Positions 26,379-35,918 of a DNA stretch of 64,000 bases are shown here, piece after piece. The DNA is from [Flavobacterium] thermophilum (lineage in GTDB: Bacteria > Bacillota > Bacilli > Bacillales > Anoxybacillaceae). The stretch spans positions 1,612,001-1,676,000 of the forward strand of contig UGGS01000001.1 of NCBI GenBank assembly GCA_900450595.1, read 5' to 3'. Both the position numbers and the translations under genes were made by a program. The notes beneath the pieces are model-generated. The model was given only the letters and a program-made list of their open reading frames with translations. It was not told the origin of the DNA and did not search any database. Position 1 is the stretch's first letter. Each line of letters begins with the position of its first letter.

Positions 26379-27217
26379 CGCGACCGCCCCCTTCTCCATT
26401 TTTTCCATCCTAATACGAGAAGCAAAATGGCCACGGCCATCATGACAATCGTTCCGCCCGGCGCCCAATCGAGTTCGTATGCCGCCAGCAAGCCGACGAT
26501 GACGGAAAGCTCCCCGAAGAAAACGGAATATGCGATGGCTTGTTTAAAGCTTTTGGCGATGCGGATGCTCGCGGCCACCGGCAGCGTCATGAGCGAAGAA
26601 ACGAGCAGCACGCCAACGATGCGCATCGACGCCGCGATGACGAGAGCGACAAGCACGATAAACAAAAAATGAATGAGCTTGGCGCGGACGCCGGAAACGC
26701 GGGCATATTCCTCATCAAACGAGAGAAGAAACAATTCCTTGTAAAAAGCGAAAATGACGGCGGCAGCAACAATCGCGACGCCGAGCGCCGTTCCGACATC
26801 AGAGCGGCTGACAGCGCTCACGCTGCCGAACAAGTACGAAAACAAATCAGTTGTAAATCCGTTGGCCGCTGAAATCAAAATCACACTTAAGCCGATGCCG
26901 GCCGATAAAATGATCGGAATGGCAAGCTCCTCATAATGCCGGTACACAGCACGCAGCTTTTCGATAAACAGCGAGCCGATGACGGAAAAGCCCATGCCGA
27001 TGTACAGCGGGTTCCATCCGGCTGCCGCCGGCACGGACTTCCCGAGCAGCAGCCCGGCGGCAATGCCGGCAAGCGTGACATGGCTCAACGCATCCGCGAT
27101 GAGCGAGAGCCGCCGAACAACGATAAACACGCCAAGCAGCGGCGCGGCAAATCCGGTCAATACCCCGGCCCAGAAGGCGTTGCGCAAAAACTCGTACTGC
27201 CATAAGGCTTCCCACAC
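26375..27217 (-). CDS. znuB: zinc ABC transporter permease ZnuB
   Basis: 280 aa, about eight membrane segments, ABC-3 family. Conserved phrases include ADALSHVTLAGIA and RIVGVLLVSSLM. It forms the zinc channel with ZnuC. The GTG start is favoured because GGAGG lies 8 nt upstream; no ATG fits the frame. It lies about 40 bp from znuC and overlaps zur by 4 bases. No solute-binding lipoprotein (ZnuA) is encoded in the window. Confidence 0.92.
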   Translation of the reverse strand: MWEALWQYEFLRNAFWAGVLTGFAAPLLGVFIVVRRLSLIADALSHVTLAGIAAGLLLGKSVPAAAGWNPLYIGMGFSVIGSLFIEKLRAVYRHYEELAIPIILSAGIGLSVILISAANGFTTDLFSYLFGSVSAVSRSDVGTALGVAIVAAAVIFAFYKELFLLSFDEEYARVSGVRAKLIHFLFIVLVALVIAASMRIVGVLLVSSLMTLPVAASIRIAKSFKQAIAYSVFFGELSVIVGLLAAYELDWAPGGTIVMMAVAILLLVLGWKKWRRGRSR

Positions 27218-27255
27218 GTGTCATTCCTCCAACGTCAATCGTTTATATGGCCCCT

Positions 27256-28011
27256 CTAGTGCTCGTGGGAGAGAACGTGAAGCGGATGCCCGTAAAACTG
27301 CGAAATGGCTTCGTCGCCAAGCTGTTCAAACTCCTCCGCTTTTCCATGGAAATAGAGGCGTCTGTTCAAACAGGCGATATGGGTGACCCGCTCCGTAATC
27401 GTCCCGATGTCGTGCGTCACTAAGATAAGCGTCAAACCGCGGCGGTTCAAATCGCCAAGCAGCTCATAAAACTCGTGCACATGGCGGGCATCCACGCCGA
27501 CCGTCGGCTCGTCTAAAATGAGCAAATCCGGTTGGCTCGCCAACGCCCGGGCGATAAACACCCGCTGCTGCTGGCCGCCGGACAGCTCGCCGATATTGCG
27601 CTTCGCCAACTCGCTCAGCCCAACAGCCTCAAGCGCCGCCGTGACCGCCCGACGGTCTTCTTTCGTCAACAGGCGGAACAAGCCGCGTTTCGCCGTCAAT
27701 CCGCTCGCCGCCACTTCCTCAACCGTCGCCGGAAAGCTGCGGTTGAAGCTGTTCGCTTTTTGCGACACGAAACCGATTCGATGCCATTCGCGAAACGATT
27801 CAATCGGCTCGCCGAACAAAAAAATGCGGCCGCTGTTCGGTTTTAACAAGCCGAGCACACATTTGAGCAGCGTCGATTTTCCCGAGCCGTTCGGGCCGAC
27901 CAATCCTAAAAATGCTCCTTTCGGCACCGTTAAACTAACATGCTCAAGCACGTTCTCGTTTTCATAGCGGAACGACACATCCTCAATTTGCAAAACAAGC
28001 CCACTCTCCAT
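27256..28011 (-). CDS. znuC: zinc ABC transporter ATP-binding protein ZnuC
   Basis: 251 aa. Walker A GPNGSGKST at 39-47, signature LSGGQQQR near residue 143, Walker B LLILDEPT and the switch histidine in LVTHD. It is the first gene of znuC-znuB-zur behind a SigA promoter with an overlapping palindrome. A histidine-rich C-terminus (HPLHVLSHEH) could bind metal. AAGGGAG precedes the ATG. Confidence 0.93.
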   Translation of the reverse strand: MESGLVLQIEDVSFRYENENVLEHVSLTVPKGAFLGLVGPNGSGKSTLLKCVLGLLKPNSGRIFLFGEPIESFREWHRIGFVSQKANSFNRSFPATVEEVAASGLTAKRGLFRLLTKEDRRAVTAALEAVGLSELAKRNIGELSGGQQQRVFIARALASQPDLLILDEPTVGVDARHVHEFYELLGDLNRRGLTLILVTHDIGTITERVTHIACLNRRLYFHGKAEEFEQLGDEAISQFYGHPLHVLSHEH

Positions 28012-28031
28012 GGCGGTTCTCCCTTGCTAAT

Positions 28032-28046
28032 TCAGAATCATTCTGA
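28032..28046 (-). promoter_or_regulatory. probable Zur operator
   Basis: TCAGAATCATTCTGA is a perfect 7-1-7 inverted repeat, the form of Fur-family boxes; with flanks it reads AATCAGAATGATTCTGAAT on the transcribed strand. It lies about 17-31 bp downstream of the -10 box, inside the leader of znuC. Zur is the obvious candidate because it is encoded in the same operon. Confidence 0.85.
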
Positions 28047-28062
28047 TTTGCTTCACTATGCA

Positions 28063-28091
28063 AGTATACTCCACCATCCGCGTTTTGTAAA
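28063..28091 (-). promoter_or_regulatory. SigA promoter of znuC-znuB-zur
   Basis: TTTACA and TATACT on the minus strand, separated by exactly 17 bp, close behind the yqfU stop codon. Confidence 0.8.
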
Positions 28092-28093
28092 CC

Positions 28094-28975
28094 TCAATGA
28101 ATCGCTGATTTAAAGCGGGCGCCGCGCACTTCATGCGTTGGCATAATGGTGATGAACGCATCCGGGTCGATTTCATTGACGATCGATTTTAGTTTTGTCA
28201 CTTCCAAGCGCGTGACGACCGCATAAATAATTTCTTTTTCTTCATCGGTGTAGCCGCCTTTGCCGATCAATTTCGTCGTTCCGCGGCCGAGGCGGTGCAA
28301 AATAGCGTCCGAAATCTCCGCATAATAATCAGTGACAATAAAAGCGGCCCGCGTCTCATCAAGCCCTTCGATGACTGCGTCGATCGTCTTGGAAGCAATA
28401 TAGTACGTCATGACCGAATACATCGCCGCCTCGACCCCGAGCACAAACGCCGCCCAGCCGAAAATAAAGACGTTGACAAACATGACGAACTCCCCGACGG
28501 AAAACGGGATTTTTTTCGTCAACAAAATTCCTAAAATTTCCGTCCCATCGAGCGACCCACCATGGCGAATGACCAACCCGACGCCAAGCCCAAGCGCCAA
28601 ACCACCAAACACCGTTGCCAAAATCGGCTCGGCCGTCAGCGGGGAAAAATGATGAAATGCCCGTTCAGCGGCTCCGAGAATGACGACGCCTAAAATCGTC
28701 GACAACATAAACGTTTTGCCGATGTGCTTGTAGCCGAAATACATAAACGGGGCGTTTAAGAGGATGACAAGCGTGGCAAAATTGAGCAGCCGCCATTCAT
28801 CTGGGATCAAGTAATCGAGGATGAGCGAAACACCGATAATGCCGCCATCGATCATTTTATTCGGAACAAGCAGCCGCTCGATGGCAAACGCCGCCAAAGA
28901 GGCGCCGATGGCGATCATGACCACCCGGTACAACACATGGTTCAACGGTTCCTTTTTATGCTGTTTTGCCGCCAA
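28094..28975 (-). CDS. yqfU: YitT-family membrane protein YqfU
   Basis: 293 aa. About five or six membrane segments precede a cytoplasmic C-terminal domain (about 210-290, DUF2179-type, containing [17 protein letters not shown]). The YitT family is widespread in Firmicutes; no transport substrate is known. The likely start is TTG preceded by AAAGGGTGG. It is monocistronic, with its 3' end abutting the znuC promoter. Confidence 0.85.
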   Translation of the reverse strand: MAAKQHKKEPLNHVLYRVVMIAIGASLAAFAIERLLVPNKMIDGGIIGVSLILDYLIPDEWRLLNFATLVILLNAPFMYFGYKHIGKTFMLSTILGVVILGAAERAFHHFSPLTAEPILATVFGGLALGLGVGLVIRHGGSLDGTEILGILLTKKIPFSVGEFVMFVNVFIFGWAAFVLGVEAAMYSVMTYYIASKTIDAVIEGLDETRAAFIVTDYYAEISDAILHRLGRGTTKLIGKGGYTDEEKEIIYAVVTRLEVTKLKSIVNEIDPDAFITIMPTHEVRGARFKSAIH

Positions 28976-29073
28976 ATTACCACCCTTTCTCCCTTTGCTT
29001 TCATTTCCATTATATCATACACCCCTTTTCTGTTCACGCCATATGATGGAAAAGAACGAAGGAGGCGGTGGCA

Positions 29074-29334
29074 ATGAATTTTTATCAACAGCTTGTCAAA
29101 CAAAAGTTGAAAACGATCACCCCGGAGGAATTGGCGGCCTACAGCCGGGACTACGGCCTGCCGATTACCGTCAGCCAGGCGAAAAAAATTCTCCATCTGG
29201 CCCGGACGAATGATCTCAACGTTTTCGATCCGCAAGAACGGAAAAAATGGGTGCGCGAGCTGGCGAAAATCACCTCGCCGGAGATCGCCAAAAAAGCGAA
29301 CGAACTGTTTTTGCAATTTGTGCAAAAAAAGTAA
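29074..29334 (+). CDS. yqfT: DUF2624 protein YqfT
   Basis: 86 aa, soluble, helical and basic, with the conserved run LLP-like GLPITVSQAKKILHLAR. Matches the DUF2624/YqfT family, of unknown function, found only in bacilli. GGAGG lies 8 nt before the chosen ATG; a GTG two codons earlier is too close to that site. Confidence 0.8.
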   Translation: MNFYQQLVKQKLKTITPEELAAYSRDYGLPITVSQAKKILHLARTNDLNVFDPQERKKWVRELAKITSPEIAKKANELFLQFVQKK

Positions 29335-29357
29335 AAAAGGGCGGAACGCCCTTTTTT
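29333..29357. terminator. bidirectional terminator between yqfT and nfo
   Basis: AAAAAAGGGCG / CGCCCTTTTTT with a 2-nt loop core, overlapping the end of both convergent genes. T runs on both strands. Confidence 0.88.
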
Positions 29358-30255
29358 ATTGCTCGTCAGCTGCAATTTTCTCAAGCAATCGATCATCAAA
29401 GGTCTTTGCCCGCAGCATCGCAATTTCATGCTTGTACGGTGGTTTTTTGTTGTTTTTCTCCTCACCGACATACGGCGTTTCTAAAATTTTTGGAATATCC
29501 TCCAGTTGTGGATGATGGACGATATAATTGAGCGCAGCAAATCCGATATGGCCGAACCCGATGTTTTCATGGCGGTCTTTTCGGCTGCCGCGCGGGTTTT
29601 TGCTGTCGTTAATGTGCAGTACTTTCAACCGCTCAAGACCGATGATGCGGTCAAATTCATCAAGCACGCCGTCAAAATCATTGACAATGTCATAGCCGGC
29701 GTCATGCGTATGGCACGTGTCAAAACAGACGGACAACTTGTCGTTATAGGCGACGCCATCAATGATGTACGCCAGCTCTTCGAACGTGCGCCCGCATTCC
29801 GATCCTTTGCCGGCCATCGTCTCAAGCGCGATTTGCACGGTCTGCCCGCGCGTCAACACTTCATTCAGCCCGCGGATGATTTGCCGGAGCCCCGCCTCCG
29901 CCCCGGCGCCGACATGAGCACCCGGGTGCAGCACAAGCTGGCTCGCCCCTATCGCTTCTGTCCGCTCGATTTCAGCGCGCAAAAAGTCGACGCCCAGCGA
30001 AAACGTATCGAGATTGGTCGTATTGCCGATATTGATGATATACGGGGCGTGGACGACAATCTCTTCGATGCCGTGCGCTTGCATATGCTTGCGCCCGGCT
30101 TCGATGTTGAGCTCTTCAATCGACTTGCGCTTTGTGTTTTGCGGCGCCCCGGTGTAAATCATAAACGTGTTGGCCCCGTAGGAGACAGCCTCTTCACTCG
30201 CGGCCAGCAGCATTTTCTTTCCGCTCATGGAAACATGTGAACCGATTTTTAACAT
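29356..30255 (-). CDS. nfo: endonuclease IV (AP endonuclease)
   Basis: 299 aa, normal length. A TIM-barrel zinc enzyme that cuts DNA 5' to abasic sites. Signature segments include [25 protein letters not shown] and [11 protein letters not shown]... HENIGFG, which hold the three zinc ions. In B. subtilis the orthologue (yqfS) protects spore DNA. GGGAG lies 8 nt before the ATG. It is separated from cshB upstream by about 35 bp and probably co-transcribed. Confidence 0.95.
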   Translation of the reverse strand: MLKIGSHVSMSGKKMLLAASEEAVSYGANTFMIYTGAPQNTKRKSIEELNIEAGRKHMQAHGIEEIVVHAPYIINIGNTTNLDTFSLGVDFLRAEIERTEAIGASQLVLHPGAHVGAGAEAGLRQIIRGLNEVLTRGQTVQIALETMAGKGSECGRTFEELAYIIDGVAYNDKLSVCFDTCHTHDAGYDIVNDFDGVLDEFDRIIGLERLKVLHINDSKNPRGSRKDRHENIGFGHIGFAALNYIVHHPQLEDIPKILETPYVGEEKNNKKPPYKHEIAMLRAKTFDDRLLEKIAADEQ

Positions 30256-30292
30256 CCTCTTCTCTCCCTTTTCGTTTCATTCCGGGCCAAGA

Positions 30293-31603
30293 CTACAATT
30301 GTTTGAAACGGCCAAGCCGCTTTTTCTTCTTTTCGAGCTCGGCGCGCAGCTTTTTCTTATAGCCCGGCTTCACTTTCTTCGCCTTTTTCAGCTTGGCGAT
30401 CACCGGCGCGAGTTCGTCTTTCTTTTCGCCGGCCCGCTTGCTCCGCCGGTTCCATGGCGGGAGCTCTTTCCATTCGCCGCGCACAAGATCGCGGTGGACG
30501 AACGAAATGCCCATTTTCTCCAGGCGGGCGATCGCATCCTGGTCGGACGGCTCGTAAATCGTCGCCGCAATGCCGTTGTAGCCGGCGCGCGCCGTCCTTC
30601 CAGCGCGGTGGATGTAAAACTGCAAATCATCCGGCAGTTCGTAGTTGACAACATGGCTGACTCCTTCGATGTCGATGCCGCGCGCCGCCAAATCGGTGGC
30701 GACCACGTATTGAAACTCGAGATCGCGGATTTGGTTCATCACTTTTTTTCGTTCGCGCGGCGTCAAATCGCCGTGCAGCACGCCGACTTTCAGCCCTTGT
30801 TCCGCAAGAAGGTCGGCGACTTCATCCGCCATCTTTCTCGTGTTGACGAACACGATGGCCAAATACGGGTTGTAGCTGACAAGCACATCATGAAGCAGCC
30901 TAGCCTTCTCGCGCCCACGCAGCGGAATGAGCACATGCTCGATGTTTTCGTTTGCCGCCTGTCTCGGCTTGACCTGGACGAATGTTGGATTTTCCATATA
31001 TTTTTTCAAAAACGGCTTCAGCTTTTCCGGAATGGTCGCCGAAAACACAAGCATTTGCAACTCTTTCGGCATGCGGGCGGCGATTTGGTCCACATCGACG
31101 AGAAAGCCCATATCCAGCATCAAATCGGCCTCATCAACAACAAGAGTGCGCGCCGTATGCACATCAAGCGCCTGCTCGCGGATGAAATCGTTGATGCGCC
31201 CCGGCGTGCCGATGACGATGTGCGGCTGCACCGTCAATTTTTCGAGCGCTTTTTGCTTATCCGTCCCGCCGATGAAACAGCGGGCGATGATCATGCGGTC
31301 TTTCGGGCAAAATTTTGTAATCTTCAATGTCTCATGATAAATTTGCGTCGCCAGCTCGCGCGTCGGCGCCGTGATGACAGCCTGCACTTCCGCACGCTCC
31401 GGATCGATCTTTTCGATGATCGGCAACAAATAGGCATGCGTTTTCCCTGTCCCGGTTTGCGACTGGCCGACCATGCTTTCGCCGCGCAACGCCCCCGGAA
31501 TGATGCGTTCTTGAATTTCCGTCGGTTTATAAAAACGAAGCGCCTTAATGGCTTCGATGACAAACGGTTGAAACGAAAAACGGGCAAACTGCGTCTCCGT
31601 CAT
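30293..31603 (-). CDS. cshB: DEAD-box RNA helicase CshB
   Basis: 436 aa. Q motif (F25, Q31), motif I QTGTGKT (49-55), motif II DEAD (157-160), SAT, and motif VI HRAGRTARAG, followed by a strongly basic lysine-rich tail (last 60 residues) that likely binds RNA. CshB helps ribosome assembly and mRNA unfolding, notably in the cold. The start is the ATG at MTETQFARF, preceded by GGGAG; an upstream in-frame extension has no homology. Confidence 0.92.
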   Translation of the reverse strand: MTETQFARFSFQPFVIEAIKALRFYKPTEIQERIIPGALRGESMVGQSQTGTGKTHAYLLPIIEKIDPERAEVQAVITAPTRELATQIYHETLKITKFCPKDRMIIARCFIGGTDKQKALEKLTVQPHIVIGTPGRINDFIREQALDVHTARTLVVDEADLMLDMGFLVDVDQIAARMPKELQMLVFSATIPEKLKPFLKKYMENPTFVQVKPRQAANENIEHVLIPLRGREKARLLHDVLVSYNPYLAIVFVNTRKMADEVADLLAEQGLKVGVLHGDLTPRERKKVMNQIRDLEFQYVVATDLAARGIDIEGVSHVVNYELPDDLQFYIHRAGRTARAGYNGIAATIYEPSDQDAIARLEKMGISFVHRDLVRGEWKELPPWNRRSKRAGEKKDELAPVIAKLKKAKKVKPGYKKKLRAELEKKKKRLGRFKQL

Positions 31604-31778
31604 TCCACCACAACTCCCTTCTGCCTGAGCCGCTCCATTTGCTTCACCATTATAGCGAATGTCGGAGGTCGGCCGCAACTAAAGACCACGGCAGCGGGAA
31701 AAACCTTTCCCGCCCCGCCCGCATATTGTATGAACGAGGACGATTGTTCATCCGCACAGTGGAAAGGAGGCAACTGTC

Positions 31779-32327
31779 ATGAGTGCCATGAGATACAGCC
31801 GGCCCCCGATGATGCCTTCTCCATTCATCGGTGCCCCGCCCGCCCCGTTCGCCCGCATGCCGGCCCCGTTCCCTCGCCCTGGCGGCGCAGGCGGCCTGCT
31901 AGCCCGTTTATTTTCCCGCGGGCAGCCGCCAACGGCGGTCCCATCTCCATGGGGGATGCCGCTATTGCAAAACACAGCCGCCAACGCCGCCACAACAGCC
32001 AACACAGGTAGCGGGTTTATCGGCATGTTAAACAACGTGCAAAAAATGCTCGGCATCGCACAAAACGTTGTGCCAATGGTGCAGCAGTACGGGCCGCTCG
32101 TCCGCAATCTACCGGCGATGATCCGCATTTTTCGTGAGCTGAAACCAGCTGATAAAAAAGAGGAGAACCCCACCCAACCGGAGCGCGCACCGGCTGAAGA
32201 GAAGAAACGAACATCAGGAGGGCAGGCGGCCAAGAAACGCCCCGTTCCGCGGCCAAAGCGCGAAGAGCTAGCAGAAAAGCGCACGCCAGCCGCATCCAAA
32301 CCATCAACCCCCAAGCTGTATATATAG
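31779..32327 (+). CDS. yqfQ: YqfQ/VrrA-like protein
   Basis: 182 aa of low complexity: Pro/Met/Ala-rich N-terminus (PAPFARMPAPFPRPGG), a central hydrophobic part (about 78-112, FIGMLNNVQKMLG) that is the conserved core of the YqfQ family, and a Lys/Glu/Pro-rich tail. The family includes B. anthracis VrrA, whose repeat number varies between strains; spore association has been proposed. GGAGG lies 8 nt before the ATG. It lies divergently from cshB. Confidence 0.75.
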   Translation: MSAMRYSRPPMMPSPFIGAPPAPFARMPAPFPRPGGAGGLLARLFSRGQPPTAVPSPWGMPLLQNTAANAATTANTGSGFIGMLNNVQKMLGIAQNVVPMVQQYGPLVRNLPAMIRIFRELKPADKKEENPTQPERAPAEEKKRTSGGQAAKKRPVPRPKREELAEKRTPAASKPSTPKLYI

Positions 32328-32450
32328 CCATTTTCCGCCCCAGCGCTGCTTGTTGCCGTTTGGGGCGATTATTCTTTGTCTTCCCTTCCGCTCTCCGATA
32401 TAATGAAAGGTGAACAACCGCCGCACGGTCGGCGGCAGGGAGGGAAAACG

Positions 32451-33401
32451 ATGGAAGTCATTAAAATCACCCCGCGCGGATATTGCTACGGGGTTGTCGA
32501 TGCGATGGTGATCGCCCGCAATGCGGCTTTGGATCCGTCATTGCCACGGCCCATTTATATTCTTGGAATGATCGTCCATAACAAACACGTCACCGATGCG
32601 TTTGCCGAAGAAGGCATTATTACACTCGATGGAGAAAACCGGCTTGAGATTTTGGAAAAAATCGACCGCGGCACGGTCATTTTCACCGCCCACGGCGTAT
32701 CGCCGGAAGTGAAAAAGCGGGCGCTCGAAAAAGGGCTGGTCACGATCGATGCAACGTGCCCGGATGTGACGAAAACACACCGCTTGATCGAACAAAAGCT
32801 CGCGGATGGCTATGACATCATTTACATCGGCAAAAAAGGGCACCCGGAGCCGGAAGGAGCGGTCGGCATCAATCCGGAGCGCATTCACCTTGTGGAAACG
32901 GTCGACGATGTCGAACGGCTCGCGTTGGAAAACAAGCGCCTTATGGTGACGAACCAAACGACAATGAGCCAGTGGGACGTCGCCGATATTATGGCGAAAG
33001 TGAAGGAAAAGTACCCGCACGTGGAAATGCATAAAGAAATTTGCCTCGCGACCCAGCTCCGGCAAGAAGCGGTCGCCGAACAGGCAAAGGACGCCGACGT
33101 GACGATCGTTGTCGGCGACCCGCGCAGCAACAACTCCAATCGCCTCGCCCAAGTGTCGGAAGAAATTGCCGGCACGAAAGCGTACCGCGTCGCGGATGTC
33201 ACGGAAATCGACATCAATTGGATAAAAAATGCCAAAAAAGTCGCCGTCACCGCCGGCGCTTCGACCCCAACGCCGATCACCAAGGAAGTGATCGACTTCC
33301 TCGAGCAATTTGACCCGAACGACCCGGCGACATGGCAGCGGGAGCGGAAAGTGCCGCTGCACAAAATTTTGCCAAAAGTAAAAGCAAAGAAAGACGAGTA
33401 A
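32451..33401 (+). CDS. ispH: 4-hydroxy-3-methylbut-2-enyl diphosphate reductase IspH
   Basis: 316 aa. The final MEP-pathway enzyme, turning HMBPP into IPP and DMAPP with a [4Fe-4S] cluster held by C12, C103 and C198. Substrate-binding H43, H81 and the TNQTTMS motif are present. GGGAGGG lies 6 nt before the ATG. It is monocistronic, with a terminator behind it. Confidence 0.96.
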   Translation: MEVIKITPRGYCYGVVDAMVIARNAALDPSLPRPIYILGMIVHNKHVTDAFAEEGIITLDGENRLEILEKIDRGTVIFTAHGVSPEVKKRALEKGLVTIDATCPDVTKTHRLIEQKLADGYDIIYIGKKGHPEPEGAVGINPERIHLVETVDDVERLALENKRLMVTNQTTMSQWDVADIMAKVKEKYPHVEMHKEICLATQLRQEAVAEQAKDADVTIVVGDPRSNNSNRLAQVSEEIAGTKAYRVADVTEIDINWIKNAKKVAVTAGASTPTPITKEVIDFLEQFDPNDPATWQRERKVPLHKILPKVKAKKDE

Positions 33402-33424
33402 CAGCTCGCCCCGTTTATAAACAA

Positions 33425-33470
33425 AGGCTGTCCCGCAGTCGGCAAAACCGCCTGGTGGAACAGCCTTTTT
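33425..33470. terminator. terminator between ispH and yqfO
   Basis: AGGCTGT...CGG / CCG...ACAGCCT stem with internal mismatches, then TTTTT on the plus strand; the minus strand has a weaker TTTGTTT tail. It serves the convergent genes. Confidence 0.75.
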
Positions 33471-33480
33471 CGCTTGCCGC

Positions 33481-34602
33481 TTAGATGAACTGAAACGGAT
33501 CCGTATGAACGCTGGAGGCGATCACGTCCGTTTCCCACTGCCGCTTCCGGAGCTCTGCCATTAAATAGCGGGCTAATCCTTGCTTCATCACTTTTTCAAC
33601 ATTATGGCCCGGGTCGACAAGGCGCAAGCCGAGCGCCTGGGCATCATGGGCCGTATGGTAGTACACATCGCCGGTCACGTACACGTCCGCTCCAGCCGAG
33701 GCGGCAGCAGCGACAAACTTGTTCCCGTCCCCGCCCAGTACGGCGACGGTTTGCACAAGGTCATCGAGCCGGCCGACGATGCGCACGGCCGGGACGGAAA
33801 ATGCGGTTTTCACTTGTTCGGCGAAGGCGCGCAGCGTCACCGGCTGCGGCAGCCTCCCGATGCGGCCAAGCCCAAAGCGGCGCCCCTCGTTGTCAAGCGG
33901 ATAAAGATCATAGGCCACTTCTTCATACGGATGGGCAGCCAGCATCGCTTGAATGACATTCCGTTCCAAGGAAGCAGGAACGATCGTCTCAATGCGCACT
34001 TCCTCCACTTCTTCGAGCTTCCCTTGTTCCCCGATAAACGGCTGCGCTCCTTCTTCCGGCAAAAACGTTCCGATGCCGTGGCTGTTGAACGTGCAATGGC
34101 TGTAGCGTCCGATATGGCCGGCGCCGGCATCGCCTAACGCCGCCCGCACCGCCTCGGCATGACTCGCCGGCACGTAGACAACGAGCTTTTTCAACGGTTC
34201 TGTATATGTTGGCACGAGCACCGCCGTCTCGCTTAAACCAAGCGCCTCGGCGAGCCAATCATTGACCCCGCCAAATGCGACGTCTAAATTCGTGTGGGCG
34301 GCATACACAGCGATGTCGTGCTTGATGCACGCCGCGATCGTCCGCCCGTGCCCGTCGTCCGTCAACAGCTGCTTAAGCGGGCGGTAGAGCGGCGGATGAT
34401 GGGCGATAATCAAATCGACTCGTTGATTGATGGCTTCGGCGACGACGTCTTCCAGCACGTCGAGGGCGATCATCACTTTCCGGACCGGCTTGTTCAACGT
34501 CCCGATTTGCAGGCCGATCCGGTCCCCTTCCATGGCGAGCTGTTTCGGGGCAAGCCGTTCCACAAGCTGAATAACTTCATGACCGTACGGAACCCGGCTC
34601 AT
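33481..34602 (-). CDS. yqfO: Nif3-like/DUF34 metal-binding protein YqfO
   Basis: 373 aa. The NIF3 fold is split by a central PII/CutA-like insert of about 100 residues, the long form typical of bacilli. Metal-binding segments are IIAHHPPLY near residue 67 and VTGDVYYHTAHD with PGHN at the C-terminal side. Often labelled GTP cyclohydrolase 1 type 2, but that activity is doubtful; a role in metal-linked or cell-shape control has been suggested. The ATG overlaps the trmK stop as ATGA, so the pair is translationally coupled. Confidence 0.9.
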   Translation of the reverse strand: MSRVPYGHEVIQLVERLAPKQLAMEGDRIGLQIGTLNKPVRKVMIALDVLEDVVAEAINQRVDLIIAHHPPLYRPLKQLLTDDGHGRTIAACIKHDIAVYAAHTNLDVAFGGVNDWLAEALGLSETAVLVPTYTEPLKKLVVYVPASHAEAVRAALGDAGAGHIGRYSHCTFNSHGIGTFLPEEGAQPFIGEQGKLEEVEEVRIETIVPASLERNVIQAMLAAHPYEEVAYDLYPLDNEGRRFGLGRIGRLPQPVTLRAFAEQVKTAFSVPAVRIVGRLDDLVQTVAVLGGDGNKFVAAAASAGADVYVTGDVYYHTAHDAQALGLRLVDPGHNVEKVMKQGLARYLMAELRKRQWETDVIASSVHTDPFQFI

Positions 34603-35303
34603 CGCAACGCCTCCTCTACCAATTGGACTTTTTTCTCCAGTTCGCGCATTTTCACCCTAGCCGCCTCGCTTTCCCCTTTCTCCGCCAAATCGGCGATAAT
34701 CCGTTTCCAATGCAGAAGCTCGCGCTGCCATTTTTCGCGGAACACCTCGCTGTTTTCCCGGCGCAAAAACGGCCCAAGGAGCAATTCCGCCTCCAGATGG
34801 CGGTACGGCCGCCGGGCGTCGCCGCGCTCGGCGACAAGCACTTCGTAAATTTGCCCATCTTCCTTCAGTATGCGTTCGGCAATCAACTCCCACCCATGAT
34901 CGAAGAGCCAGCGGCGGATCAGTTCAGCGCCAATGTTCGGCTGCAAAATAAGCCGTTTCACGCCGGCAAGCTTTTCTTTCCCCTCATCCAAAATGCGGGT
35001 GATAAGGGCGCCGCCCATGCCGGCGATCGTGATGCAATCCACTTCCCCCGGGGCGATGACAGCCAATCCGTCCCCTTTGCGCACCGAAATGCGGTCGAAA
35101 AGCCCCGCCTTTTCCACTTGCTGTTGCGCGGAGCGAAGCGGCCCGTCGGCGACCTCGCCGGCGATGGCTTTTGACACATACCCGTGCAGGCAGGCATAGC
35201 AAGGCAAATACGCATGATCCGACCCAATGTCAGCGAGCACGGCTCCTTTCGGAATGAAGGAAGCGACCGTTGCCAACCGCTTTGATAGGCGAAACTCGTT
35301 CAT
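34599..35303 (-). CDS. trmK: tRNA (adenine22-N1)-methyltransferase TrmK
   Basis: 234 aa. SAM-binding motif LADIGSDHAYLP near residues 20-31, and GMGGALI further on. It methylates A22 in tRNA; the enzyme is confined to a few bacterial groups including bacilli. A leucine/glutamate-rich helical tail ends the protein. The start MNEFRLSKRL fits the family, although its AAAGGAG site is only 2 nt from the ATG, an unusually short gap. First gene of trmK-yqfO. Confidence 0.93.
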   Translation of the reverse strand: MNEFRLSKRLATVASFIPKGAVLADIGSDHAYLPCYACLHGYVSKAIAGEVADGPLRSAQQQVEKAGLFDRISVRKGDGLAVIAPGEVDCITIAGMGGALITRILDEGKEKLAGVKRLILQPNIGAELIRRWLFDHGWELIAERILKEDGQIYEVLVAERGDARRPYRHLEAELLLGPFLRRENSEVFREKWQRELLHWKRIIADLAEKGESEAARVKMRELEKKVQLVEEALR

Positions 35304-35401
35304 GGCTCCTTTGGTGCAGCCCGCCTTCCTTCCACCGCTGGGCGAAGGCGGCCGCTCCTTCCTCCTTTCCTGTTCTCAAGGTCGCGCGCCTCTATTGTAC
35401 T

Positions 35402-35438
35402 AAACAAAACATCCCTCTGCCAAAAGCAAAGGGATGTT
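35402..35438 (-). terminator. terminator after cccA
   Basis: ACATCCCTTTG / CAGAGGGATGT stem with an 8-nt loop followed by TTTTGTTT on the minus strand. Confidence 0.85.
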
Positions 35439-35447
35439 CACCATCCA

Positions 35448-35810
35448 TTATTTTAAACCGGCGAGCCATTTCGCCATCGCATCGAGGTTGTCCGCCGGCA
35501 CAAGCCCGCCCGGCATGCCGCCGCGGCCGTTTTGCAGGACATCTTTGATTTGGTCCGCCGATAACCGTTCGCCAACTCCTTTTAATGCCGGACCCATGCC
35601 GCCTTCATAATTTTGTCCGTGACAGCTGACGCACGTTTGTTGGTAAAACTGCTCCGGATTAAATTCAGCAGCCTGCTCCGTTTTTTCGCCGCCTTTTTTC
35701 TCTTTGGCCATTTCCTTCGCATCGCCTAGCCCTTTAAACGACAAGACGAACGTCAGCACAATCCCGAATGCCATAATGATGAAAAACGGGATGAGCGGAT
35801 TGCGGTTCAT
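35448..35810 (-). CDS. cccA: cytochrome c-550
   Basis: 120 aa. An N-terminal membrane anchor (about 6-26), a charged linker and a class I cytochrome c domain. The heme-binding motif CVSCH is at 60-64 and the axial methionine is M99 in RGGMPGG. It is membrane-tethered and carries electrons on the outer face toward terminal oxidases. GGGAGG lies before the ATG; an upstream in-frame ATG lacks a site. As in B. subtilis it lies beside sigA. Confidence 0.93.
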   Translation of the reverse strand: MNRNPLIPFFIIMAFGIVLTFVLSFKGLGDAKEMAKEKKGGEKTEQAAEFNPEQFYQQTCVSCHGQNYEGGMGPALKGVGERLSADQIKDVLQNGRGGMPGGLVPADNLDAMAKWLAGLK

Positions 35811-35918
35811 CTCTTTTACCTCCCTTATGTATGATAAAGAACGATGCAAACAATTTTATTTTACTGTAAATAGCGGACAAGGAAAAGCCCTAAGTTTCCA
35901 AAACAAAAACAACCGGCT

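Noticed and set aside
30227-32011. A 594-codon open frame opposite nfo and cshB
   Set aside because: It mirrors the reverse of well-conserved genes, has a low-complexity Arg/His/Phe composition typical of antisense translation, and spans two real genes.
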